Shown here: positions 27,098 to 36,200 of the stretch, one piece after another
How the letters are laid out: each line of letters opens with the position of its first letter
How positions within the stretch are numbered: the stretch's first letter is position 1
The notes under the pieces: generated by a model
The model's database searches: none
What the model was told of the DNA's origin: nothing
The model's input: only the letters and a program-made list of their open reading frames with translations
Made by a program: the position numbers and the translations under genes
NCBI GenBank assembly: GCA_030540195.1
Contig: JAUNWT010000003.1
Location: 28,099 to 92,098, forward strand
Length of the DNA: 64,000 nucleotides
From: Bacillota bacterium
Lineage (GTDB): Bacteria; Bacillota_I; Bacilli_A; Erysipelotrichales; Coprobacillaceae
Direction: 5' to 3'

Positions 27098-28885
27098 TTA
27101 ATCTATTTTCTTTTTTCTTAGATAAGTTAAAACAACTAAACTTCCTACTAATAATAAAGCTACACCTACAATATTTGTATCATCACCTGTTTTTACTTTT
27201 TTAACTTCTTGTTTATTTTCTGTTTTAACCGTTGGTTTTACTGTTTCTTGATTATTTGATGTTGAATCATTCTTTTTATCATCATTATCTTTTACAGGTG
27301 TTTCATTTTTATCATTATTTTTCTTTACAAGTCCTTCAATAGCTTTATTAATTGCATCTGCATAACCATCCACTGTTGCTTGTTCAGTAATATTCTTTTC
27401 TTCTTCTACTAAAGCAAGTGCATCTTTCAATACTTTTACTGTTTCATCTGTATAGATACTTAAATCACTTGGTACTTTAGCTTTTGCTTCATTGACCTTT
27501 GTATAATCAGCATCTTTATATTTTAATTCACTTATTGCTTTATTGATTGCATCTGCATAACTATCTACTGTTGCTTGTTCATATTTACTTTTTGCATGAT
27601 CAACTGCATTAATTGCATCTTCTACAATAGAATAGTTAGCATATAGATTAGCATCTATTTTTTTAGCATCTGTGATTGCATCATTTACCTTTGTATAATC
27701 TGCAAGAATATTTCTTTCATCCCATGCAAATGTAGGATGATTAATTCCAGCTACCCATTCAATACCTGTTCCAGCATTATTTTGAAGATCAGTAAGTACG
27801 CTAGCAGAAGTAAAATTAGAACTTTCTCTTCCACATATAGACTGATCAAAGTTCGGATCTGCGGATGCAGTACCCGCATTCCAGTCTACAACAAGTTTTA
27901 CAACTGCACTATAGTTATTATCTAAATCATCAGGCACTCTATCTGGCCAAATACAATTTGTAATATTAGCTACTGTAACAGCTGCAACCCAAGTGATATT
28001 ACCCGGTTCTGCACAATTAATATTCTTTGTCGATACCATACAATTTTTAATTATTACACCAGGCTCTCCATGAAAATCAAAATTTGCACCGAGAATGCCA
28101 CCTACAGCTGAATTAATATTTTGACAAGAAACAGAGCCTCCAAACCAGCAATCGATAATTTGTGAACTACTTGCAGAATTTTCCCATTGTCCAATTAATC
28201 CTCCTACAGTATCAACACTATCCTCACTAGGTTCAGTACTAATAACCGTGGCATTTGAAGCACAACCTTTTACCTGTGTACTCCAAGTACATTGCCCTAT
28301 TAAACCACCTAGCATCTTATCACCAACATCATTTTCAATTTTTCCACTTGTATAACAGTTTTCAACTATACCACCATTGACCCAATCTGCCAAAATACCA
28401 GCAAGTAGAGAACAATCATTAGAAACAATATCAGCATTCGTAACCATCAAATTTTTCACAATTCCACCAGATGATATAACGCCAAACAATCCATTTCGTG
28501 TTAAATCTTCTCCTGTATAGTGATGATACAAATTCATTATTTTGTGATACTGACCATCAAAAGTACCGTCAAAATATTGAATAAAATTACTACCATTTCC
28601 AATAGATATCCATTGATGCCCTGAAAGGTCCAAATCATTATCTAAATAAATCGTTTTATCTTTAAATACTATATCACCATTAACCAACTGAGCCAAACCT
28701 GCAAGTTGTTCTGCGGTTGTAATATGATATTCACTATCTGTTTCATGCCCAACATACCAGCTTGTGTCAGCTGTCCCATCCCATGTATCTACTGCTTCTG
28801 CCGCAAATACATTTGTAGGCACAAATGATACAGCCATGGATAATGATAATAATACCGCAACCATTATTTTCTTAATTGCTTTCAT
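27098..28885 (-). CDS. Cell-wall-anchored GLUG-motif / FIVAR-repeat surface protein
   Basis: 595-residue exported protein with signal peptide (cleavage probably after VFA). Residues about 30-370 contain beta-helix/GLUG-type repeats (GLFGVISSGGIVKNL, GGLIGQC, GGLIGQWEN, GGILGAN), then two FIVAR-like repeats, a low-complexity stretch, and the sorting signal KKVKTGDDTN + hydrophobic helix + RKKK. A likely adhesin or carbohydrate-binding wall protein. GGGAGG is seven bases before the ATG at 28883-28885; two in-frame Met codons just upstream are too close to that site. The upstream promoter is perfect consensus with an abutting TTGTATACAA operator. Confidence 0.87.
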   Translation of the reverse strand: MKAIKKIMVAVLLSLSMAVSFVPTNVFAAEAVDTWDGTADTSWYVGHETDSEYHITTAEQLAGLAQLVNGDIVFKDKTIYLDNDLDLSGHQWISIGNGSNFIQYFDGTFDGQYHKIMNLYHHYTGEDLTRNGLFGVISSGGIVKNLMVTNADIVSNDCSLLAGILADWVNGGIVENCYTSGKIENDVGDKMLGGLIGQCTWSTQVKGCASNATVISTEPSEDSVDTVGGLIGQWENSASSSQIIDCWFGGSVSCQNINSAVGGILGANFDFHGEPGVIIKNCMVSTKNINCAEPGNITWVAAVTVANITNCIWPDRVPDDLDNNYSAVVKLVVDWNAGTASADPNFDQSICGRESSNFTSASVLTDLQNNAGTGIEWVAGINHPTFAWDERNILADYTKVNDAITDAKKIDANLYANYSIVEDAINAVDHAKSKYEQATVDSYADAINKAISELKYKDADYTKVNEAKAKVPSDLSIYTDETVKVLKDALALVEEEKNITEQATVDGYADAINKAIEGLVKKNNDKNETPVKDNDDKKNDSTSNNQETVKPTVKTENKQEVKKVKTGDDTNIVGVALLLVGSLVVLTYLRKKKID

Positions 28886-29009
28886 ATGCATTCCTCCCAA
28901 ATAATCAATTTCAATGATACTTACAGTCTCATATTAAATTATTAAATAATTATTGTCATTCAACAACAATTATCATTTTTAATTGAGACAATGTATCTCG
29001 TATATATTT

Positions 29010-29048
29010 ATTATATTTTCTTATATGTTGTTTGTCAATTGTATACAA
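29010..29048 (-). promoter_or_regulatory. Consensus promoter of the GLUG surface protein with abutting operator
   Basis: TTGTATACAA (29039-29048) is directly followed by -35 TTGACA (29033-29038), 17 bp, -10 TATAAT (29010-29015) on the minus strand. Both boxes are perfect consensus, so a bound regulator here should repress. The leader to the start codon is about 120 nt and contains A/T-rich inverted repeats. Confidence 0.8.
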
Positions 29049-29085
29049 AAAAATCATACTCAAGAATTATAATTCTTAAGTATGA
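29047..29085 (-). terminator. Terminator of the ElaA-like gene
   Basis: Stem TCATACTTAAGAATT with near-perfect complement and seven U residues, just after the stop codon at 29094; its tail touches the operator of the next unit. Confidence 0.85.
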
Positions 29086-29093
29086 TGCATCTC

Positions 29094-29492
29094 TTATTTT
29101 TTCATCCATGTGTGAGGACAATCTTCATCATAATCTATTTCACCATAAGCTTTAAAACCTAGTTTTTCATAGAAGCCTTTAGCTTGAAGTTGTGCATGTA
29201 AACATACTGTTCCTTTTAATAACTCACAAGCACTTTGTACAATATATTGTCCTACTTTTTTTCCACGATATTCTTTAATAACTGCTATTCTACCAATAAT
29301 ATTAGCTTGTAGAGAATCATCATAATAATATCGGCATGTTCCAATGGGTTGATTGTTTTCAAAGGCAACTAGATGTTTACATTCTTGATCTAAATCATCA
29401 AATTCATCTTTAAATCCTTGTTCTTCCATAAAGACTTTTATTCTTATATCTTTTGCTTCCTGAGGTAATTGTTCATAAATTTTATAATTCAT
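29094..29492 (-). CDS. GNAT acetyltransferase, ElaA/YjcF-like
   Basis: 132-residue small acetyltransferase. The N-terminus IRIKVFMEEQGFKDEFDDLDQECKH matches ElaA-type proteins (an R-x-VF-x-x-EQ start), the acetyl-CoA loop is YRGKKVGQYIV and the end has FYEKLGFKAYGE. The acceptor is unknown. It is nine bases downstream of the AEC transporter gene and probably shares its transcript. AGGAG precedes the ATG. Confidence 0.88.
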   Translation of the reverse strand: MNYKIYEQLPQEAKDIRIKVFMEEQGFKDEFDDLDQECKHLVAFENNQPIGTCRYYYDDSLQANIIGRIAVIKEYRGKKVGQYIVQSACELLKGTVCLHAQLQAKGFYEKLGFKAYGEIDYDEDCPHTWMKK

Positions 29493-29501
29493 AGACTTCT
29501 C

Positions 29502-30425
29502 CTATAATAACATTGTTGCAACAACAATAGGAATAGTAATAACTGATAATAATGTTGAAACAACGATATTTCTTGTTACGATTTTAACATTTGCATTATA
29601 TTGTGTTGCAAGCATTAATACCATTGATCCTACTGGCATGGCATTAGTAATGATTGTAATGTTTGCATAATAAGGATCGATATGAAGTAAACGACAAACA
29701 ATCATTGTCACAAATGGTACAATCATTAAACGTACAAAAGCAAAGACATAACTACGCCAATCTGTAAAACTATCTTTAATTGGATAAACAGCTAATGATG
29801 AACCAATCATCATCATGGAAAGTGGCGCTGTAAGTGAACCAATACTATTTACTGTATCCATTAAAACACTTGGAAGTTGAATATCGAATAAGTAAATAAA
29901 GATTCCCACAAAAATCAAAATAATTCCTGGTGTAAGTAATTGTTTAAAATTCAACTTAAATTCACTATCATCACCTTTTGTAAGACACATAATCGCATAA
30001 GTATACACAAAGAAGTTAAATGCCATGTGAATAAGTGATGCATAGAAAACAGCTTCTTGTCCAAAGACATCTAATAAAACAGGATATCCCATAAATCCTG
30101 TATTCGCAAAAACAACCATACATTCATAAACAGGCCAATCTTTTTTAGGAAATGGGAAGATACGATTTATAATCTTTCCTAGTATTATAAATCCTATGTA
30201 CATTAAAATGCCGGCCCCAATCATTAAAAAGACAATACTTTTATCATTTCCTTCTACGCCTGCAATAGAACTAATAATAAGCATTGGTGATGCCACATTG
30301 ACAATCAATGCTGATATTTTTTTATTTGTATATTCATCAAAGATATGACACTTGAATAAAACAAATCCTAAAACAAGTAATAAAAACAATTTTAACATCG
30401 TTTGAAAGACAACCATGATATCCAT
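29502..30425 (-). CDS. AEC-family transporter (auxin efflux carrier / malate permease type)
   Basis: 307-residue membrane protein with about ten hydrophobic segments in two halves, matching the bacterial AEC family whose known members move malate, malonate or other organic acids. The NTGFMGYPVL motif near residue 108 and NAMPVGSMV near the C-terminus are the crossover segments typical of this fold. GAGGGGG lies six bases before the ATG. First gene of a two-gene unit with the GNAT. Substrate not readable from sequence. Confidence 0.88.
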   Translation of the reverse strand: MDIMVVFQTMLKLFLLLVLGFVLFKCHIFDEYTNKKISALIVNVASPMLIISSIAGVEGNDKSIVFLMIGAGILMYIGFIILGKIINRIFPFPKKDWPVYECMVVFANTGFMGYPVLLDVFGQEAVFYASLIHMAFNFFVYTYAIMCLTKGDDSEFKLNFKQLLTPGIILIFVGIFIYLFDIQLPSVLMDTVNSIGSLTAPLSMMMIGSSLAVYPIKDSFTDWRSYVFAFVRLMIVPFVTMIVCRLLHIDPYYANITIITNAMPVGSMVLMLATQYNANVKIVTRNIVVSTLLSVITIPIVVATMLL

Positions 30426-30524
30426 AAAATTCCCCCTCTTAAACCTTTACCATCTTATCATATTTCTATTTTTGCTCAATTCATTTTCATATTATAAAAA
30501 TAATTCATTAAAGCTTGGCTATCA

Positions 30525-30575
30525 TAACAAAAAAATTGTAACAAATGGTCAATTCCCAAATTATTACAATTTTTT
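30525..30575 (-). terminator. Terminator of the Pr6Pr-like gene
   Basis: AAAAATTGTAA arm with complement around a 20-odd base internal part and U residues on the minus strand. Confidence 0.7.
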
Positions 30576-30591
30576 AGATAAATACCTTTAA

Positions 30592-31266
30592 TTAATAAAA
30601 ATCTTTCTTTGTTTTCTTGATTTTCAAAAAAAGTTTTCCTAACCCAATAAAAATAATCAATAAAACAACAATCATATAAAATGTTCCAATTCCTAATGTC
30701 TTAGAGCCTAATAAAGATAGATCAAAACCAAACCATCCAGTAGAAGCACCATAATTTAAAAAATTATAAGGTGCTAACATATCGCCATACCAACGTATAC
30801 CAAAGACTTGCCCTAAAATTAAAATATAACCAACATAAACAAGTGGTGGGATTACAGAATAAAAGACATGCCTTTTTTCAGGAAGATAGTTTTCGCTAAA
30901 GAAAATAAAATCAATGATAGCCAAAACTGGTGTTATAAAATGGACACATAAACTTCCTGCTCCATTATTTAAATAAGCACCGATAAAACCATGACTATTG
31001 GTTGGTGCTAATAAAAGCATATAAACAAAGAAGGTAAGCGTAATAGATATCGTCCCCATAAATTTAATCAGATACATTCCTTGTGGGATATATTTTGTTT
31101 TCTTTAAATTATAAATTAAAAAAATCAAAAGACAAACATCAATAAAGATATTTGATAAATTGGTAAAGTACGTAAAGAACATCCAATGATCTAATGATTG
31201 CAACATTCCATAAATAGAAGAAAGTATTGCGATGAATTTTATAATTAGAGAAATCTTTCTTTTCAT
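30592..31266 (-). CDS. Pr6Pr-like six- to seven-span membrane protein
   Basis: 224-residue membrane protein with about six hydrophobic helices and the FTNLSNI motif after helix 2, as in the Pr6Pr family. WFGFDL and a His in LCVHFITPV also fit. Function of the family is not established. The start used (31264-31266) lies 16 bases after a -10 box and follows GGGTGA, so the predicted leader is extremely short; in-frame codons upstream would overlap the promoter. Confidence 0.75.
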   Translation of the reverse strand: MKRKISLIIKFIAILSSIYGMLQSLDHWMFFTYFTNLSNIFIDVCLLIFLIYNLKKTKYIPQGMYLIKFMGTISITLTFFVYMLLLAPTNSHGFIGAYLNNGAGSLCVHFITPVLAIIDFIFFSENYLPEKRHVFYSVIPPLVYVGYILILGQVFGIRWYGDMLAPYNFLNYGASTGWFGFDLSLLGSKTLGIGTFYMIVVLLIIFIGLGKLFLKIKKTKKDFY

Positions 31267-31282
31267 TTTTATCACCCGCAAC

Positions 31283-31311
31283 ACTATAACATATTATATT
31301 TTGAAGTTCAA
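31283..31311 (-). promoter_or_regulatory. Promoter of the Pr6Pr-like gene with very short leader
   Basis: -35 TTGAAC (31306-31311), 17 bp, -10 TATAGT (31283-31288), then 16 bases with GGGTGAT before the ATG. Confidence 0.7.
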
Positions 31312-31317
31312 ATTTTT

Positions 31318-32814
31318 TTAATTCTTTCTTTTTTGATAAATACGTATTCCTAAAATAATTAAAACTAAAGAAGCAAAGGAAATACCTAAAGTAAGTACTA
31401 AATTTTGAGTAAATCCAGCAACCAAATAACCTATAAAACAAGCACTTGATACAATCAAAGCATAAGGTATTTGTGTGGTAACATGATATAAATGATTACA
31501 TTGTGCTCCTGTTGAAGCCATGATTGTCGTATCAGAGATAGGTGAAATATGATCACCACAAACTGCACCAGCTAAAATAGAAGCAATAGAAATAACTAAC
31601 ATTGTTGACCCTTCAGGAAATAATGATGTTGCCATTGGAATTAAAATACCAAAAGTACCCCAAGATGTTCCTGTTGAAAAAGATAATCCTGCCCCAACTA
31701 CAAATAAACACGCTGGTAGAATTGCGGTTGAAATTGAAGCAGATTGTAATGTGTTATAAACAAATGTTCCCGCTTGTAATTGATTTGAGACAAGATCACC
31801 TAAAGACCAAGCAAGTACAAGAATTAAAATTGAAGGAACCATCGCTTTAAACCCTTCTGGAATACATTCAACAAATTCATTATAAGAAACAACTTTACGA
31901 GGAATATAAAGAACAAAGACAAAAATAAGCGTAAAGAACGTTCCATAAACCAATCCTCTTGAGGCTTCACATTGACTAAAAGCTGTAATTAAATCTTTTC
32001 CATCAAAGAAACCACCAGTATAGATCATCCCAATAATACAACTAAAAATTAAAACAATTACAGGTAAAATAAGATCCATAACTTTTCCATTTTCATTATA
32101 AGAGATTTCTTCACTTGTTTGATAAGAATCATCCCCAAAATGAATATCACCTTCCTTGGCTGCAAGTTCATGTTTTCTCATTTTTCCTACAAGAAATTCA
32201 CTTTTAATCACATAACATACCATTACAATGGTAAGAAGAGCATAGAGATTAAAAGGAATAGTATTTAAAAACAATTGGAATCCATCTCCTGAAGTATAAC
32301 CACTGACAGCAGCAGCCCATGATGAAATAGGCGCGATGATACAAATAGGTGCTGCAGTACTATCAATAATATAAGCAAGCATTGCACGAGAAACTTTAAA
32401 TTCATCAGTAATTTCACGCATAACACTTCCTACTGTTAAACAATTAAAATAATCATCAACAAAGATCACCACACCTAAAACAAAAGTAGAAAAAAGTGAT
32501 TGTTTTGAAGATTTCATTTTCTTCTTTGCCCATTTTCCATAAGCTTGACTTCCTCCACTTTTAGTCATTAAAGTCACAATCATTCCTAACATCACTAAAA
32601 ACATTAAGATACCAATATTAGAAGGTTTACTTAAACAACCAACAATGGTATCAAATAATAAATTCATACTTTCAACAATATGAAAATTTGTCAACAATAA
32701 AGTTCCTGTAATAATTCCTAATAATAAGGATAGATATACTTCTTTTGTTTTTAACGCAAAAACAATCGCAATAATTGGCGGTAATAACGCCCATACTGTA
32801 CTTACAAAATTCAT
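31318..32814 (-). CDS. NhaC-family carrier, putative lysine transporter (LysW type)
   Basis: 498-residue inner-membrane carrier of the NhaC Na+/H+ antiporter superfamily with 11-12 hydrophobic segments, including the VFVDDYFN segment, the GLSFSTGTSWGTFGIL loop and AGAVCGDHISPISDT, the family signature. Sequence alone would suggest sodium/proton exchange, but the gene sits behind a lysine riboswitch. NhaC-like genes under such riboswitches were proposed by comparative genomics to import lysine (LysW), and I adopt that. GGAGG five bases before the ATG at 32812-32814 decides the start. No terminator is evident before the next promoter. Confidence 0.85.
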   Translation of the reverse strand: MNFVSTVWALLPPIIAIVFALKTKEVYLSLLLGIITGTLLLTNFHIVESMNLLFDTIVGCLSKPSNIGILMFLVMLGMIVTLMTKSGGSQAYGKWAKKKMKSSKQSLFSTFVLGVVIFVDDYFNCLTVGSVMREITDEFKVSRAMLAYIIDSTAAPICIIAPISSWAAAVSGYTSGDGFQLFLNTIPFNLYALLTIVMVCYVIKSEFLVGKMRKHELAAKEGDIHFGDDSYQTSEEISYNENGKVMDLILPVIVLIFSCIIGMIYTGGFFDGKDLITAFSQCEASRGLVYGTFFTLIFVFVLYIPRKVVSYNEFVECIPEGFKAMVPSILILVLAWSLGDLVSNQLQAGTFVYNTLQSASISTAILPACLFVVGAGLSFSTGTSWGTFGILIPMATSLFPEGSTMLVISIASILAGAVCGDHISPISDTTIMASTGAQCNHLYHVTTQIPYALIVSSACFIGYLVAGFTQNLVLTLGISFASLVLIILGIRIYQKRKN

Positions 32815-32826
32815 CTTTTCCTCCAT

Positions 32827-33030
32827 AAAAAAAGTACTTTGAGGCAATCAAAGTACTTACATACAAGATAGCTCTCCACTAAAAAGTGACAAGAAATTAT
32901 ATATTTTATAATTTCCCAGATAAATAAAAGTTGGTGCTTTTATTTTCTTCGGCACGTTTCCCTTTTCTCTTTAACTGTCACCAAACATTATTAAAGAGTA
33001 CTCTTGATTCATGCACCTCTACCATTTATT
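32827..33030 (-). promoter_or_regulatory. Lysine riboswitch (L box) with terminator
   Basis: The minus strand shows the L-box blocks in order: GGTAGAGGTGC, AAGAGTA, a GGGAAACGTGCCGAAG segment and CTGGG. P1 forms from GGTAG (33019-33023) and CTATC (32867-32871). The expression platform is a perfect hairpin AAGTACTTTGA/TCAAAGTACTT (32832-32858) followed by at least five U residues (32827-32831), placed just before the ribosome site. Lysine binding should therefore stop transcription. An upstream TTGACT/TATTCT pair (33045-33075, 19-bp spacing) may be the promoter. Confidence 0.93.
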
Positions 33031-33140
33031 CATTTTTCTTTCAAAGAATAGCAAAGTCTTTTTATAAAGTCAATTAAATTATATTGATTTCAATACAAAA
33101 AACAATTCTAGTTTTTACAACTATATGCATAAATACAACA

Positions 33141-33187
33141 AAAGTGAACATCTTAAGTTGTTCATTTAACTTATTTTGTTCACTTTA
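33141..33187 (-). terminator. Terminator-like hairpin after the GH16 gene
   Basis: AAAGTGAACA pairs with TGTTCACTTT, enclosing a second stem AAGTT/AACTT. It lies 25 bp past the stop codon; the U-run is short. Confidence 0.6.
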
Positions 33188-33211
33188 TATTGCAACCCTA
33201 TCTTCGATTAT

Positions 33212-36200
33212 TTATTTTAATACTTTTTTCTTTTTTAATGCAATAATTACGATAAATGATACTAAACAGCAACCAACGAAGATTTCAACTGGTGCTTGAT
33301 CTCCTGTTTTTGTACTCTTTTGTGTTAAATTGTCCTTAGTAGTTTCTTTATTTGTATTTAATATACCTTCAACACTTTCATTTTTCTTATTATCTACATT
33401 TGTTTGACCATCTTTATTTTCTGTACCAGTATTTGGTTTTTCATTGTCATTATTACCTGTTCCTGGATTTGGTTTTTCGTTATCATCATTACCAGAATTT
33501 GATTTCACAATTGTAAATGCTGTAGCTACATTTCCAGCTGTAGTTTGAACTTCAATCTTATGTTCTCCACTACTTAGAGTTTTTAAATATTCATCAGCTA
33601 ATACAACTTTTGAATTACCATTGATTGCTCGTGAAATATTTTCAATCGTGTAGTATTTTGCATCAACTTCTTTTCCATCTACAAATACTTTTTGAATATT
33701 TCTTGCAGATACATTAACTGTAATTTCTAACGGTTTTGATTCATTATATTCTAATTTAATATCTTCACCACTTACAATAATTGCTTTTTTAAAACCATTA
33801 ATAATAGCTTTACCTACTTTTCCATCAATTGCTGGATAAATAACATCTACTTCTTGAGACTCTTCTAAAATTTCTTCTTTTGGATTTACAAATTCCCATC
33901 CATCTGGTAATTTAACTGTTTCTAAAGTACTACCAATAGCTCCATTTAATTCTAATTGTGATTTTTCTAAATCTTTTTCAAAAGTTCTTTCTTCAACAGT
34001 AAGCGAAACTTGTCTTCTTGTTCTTGCACTAACTGTATCACCTTCTTTATAAGCAGTATAATACAAGTTATATGTTCCAGGTTTTAACGATTTTAATGAT
34101 TTTGTATCATTCTTTCCTGTACATAACAGTGACACATGTGTGTTTCCTCCAACATTTGTGAACATTGGTTCATCATTAATAGAATAATCGACTACACTTT
34201 CCTTATCAGAAGTAATTTCAGCTAATAAATCTGGTGTTTCACCTTCTGTCATTATCACATCTTTTTCACCGTTAATTTTATAAGCATTTGCATAGAAAGC
34301 ATCTGCATCTTTTTGTTGTTGATCATTTCTAGCATAACGTACATAATCTACTTCATATTTTGTTCCTGCTAGATTTTCACCAGCTGCTCCAGGCCAAGCT
34401 CCACCTAAAGCTAGATTAAATTGAATATATTGTGGTCTATCAATACATTCTAAAGCTCTTTGATCATCACTATAATCAACCGTTCTAACAATTTGATCAT
34501 CTACATACCATTCAATTTTACCTTTAGACCAATTAATTCCAAATACATGATAATCATCATTGAAAATTCCACTTGGTAGTGTATAGCAAGTACCATGTCC
34601 TGCATACTTTCCATCATCTTCACCATCAGTACCGTAATGAAGTGTTTGATAAACTTGTTTGTCACCATTAACGCCACCAGCAGTGCCAGTACCAATTAAT
34701 TCCATGATATCTATTTCACCACTATCAGGCCATCCGATACCTTGAGCAATCTTACCATCCAAATGGAAATCAGATCCTAATGTCCAAAATGCTGGGAATA
34801 CTGCTTGACCTTTAGGTAATTTAGCTTTCATTTCAATACGTCCATATAAGAATTCTTGTTTACCATGAGTTCTTACACTTCCTGAATCATAAATAACTTT
34901 TCTAGTTGTATCTCCTTGAGTTACTTCATATTGATCTTTTTCATTTCTATTGGTTGCCTTAATCACTAAATTACCATCTTCAAGATAAACATTATCTTTA
35001 CTATTTGTATAATGTTGTTGTTCTAAACCTCGAATATGACCTAGTTCATAACCCCAATTATTTTTATCTAATTCAGTTTCATTGAATTCATCAGCCCATA
35101 CAAGATTATAATTATCATCTTCATTTCTAACTTCTGTTAATGAAACATCATCAACAAATACTTTTCCTCGATATGTTGCATCATTAGTTGATTCTGTCCA
35201 TTTCATGAAACAAACTGTTAAATCTGTAGAACTTGCATTACCAAATATACTTTCTTGATTTCCTGTATCGATATTTAATTCAATATCTTGATATTGATCT
35301 TTATTTTCTTCTGTACAACTTACTGTAATTTCATTGTTATTTACAAGGTATTGTGCGTTCTTTTTTAAGTTGACAAACATTGTTTGTCCTACTTCATTTA
35401 AACGTACTTTTGCTTTTAATTTATATTTTGTATTTTTCTTTAAATTAACTGTTTGATAAATATTCGCATTTCTACTATTTTCTGGTAAAAAACCACACCA
35501 ATTTCCTTCACTAGCACATCCTGGGTATTTTGTAAATCGTGCATTCGTAGTCTTCCATGATGTACGACTATCAATTTCATCTCCTGATGAAGGATTACTT
35601 CCATTTTCAAAAGAACCATTTTTAATAAGTTCTCTATCCAACTCTACTAAATCTTGTTTACCATTTGGTAAAACAGTAAGAATAACGGCTCTTCTTGTTG
35701 AAGGTTTTGTAGAATCTGTACTACTTCTTGCTGTGTAGTATAAATTATATTTTCCAGGTTTTAATTTCTTTAAACTTTGTTTATCATTTTTACCTGAACA
35801 TACTAAATCAACTGAAGTTAAACCACCTTTTGTTTTAAATGAATATTCATTATCAATTGAATAATCTAAAATACTATCTTGATCAGAAGTCACACCTTCT
35901 AATAAATTAGGCGTTTCGCCTTCTGTCATTGTAACATCATGTTCTCCGCTAATTTTTATCGCATTTTTGTAATATTCTTCTGCATCTGCTTTTTGTTGAG
36001 CGTTTTGCCCATAATAAACATAATCTACTTCATATTTTGTACCTGCAAGATTATTTCCAGCATCTCCAGCCCAATTTCCACCAGTAGCTAAGTTTAGTTG
36101 AATATATTGTGGACGGTTAAAACATCTTTTATATTCCTCGTTATCACTATAATCTGCAGAACCTACAATTTTATCATCTATATAAAATTCTAATTTATTT

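Noticed and set aside
24711..28885. FIVAR repeats as a DNA tandem repeat or phase-variable locus
   Set aside because: The repeats are protein-level, about 64 residues with diverged codons; no short perfect DNA repeats that would slip are seen.
31318..32814. Plain Na+/H+ antiporter NhaC
   Set aside because: The protein family fits, but the lysine riboswitch upstream makes lysine transport the better call.
33084..33299. Small plus-strand gene in the gap after the GH16 terminator
   Set aside because: Overlaps the GH16 3' end antisense, no ribosome site, composition of non-coding AT-rich DNA.
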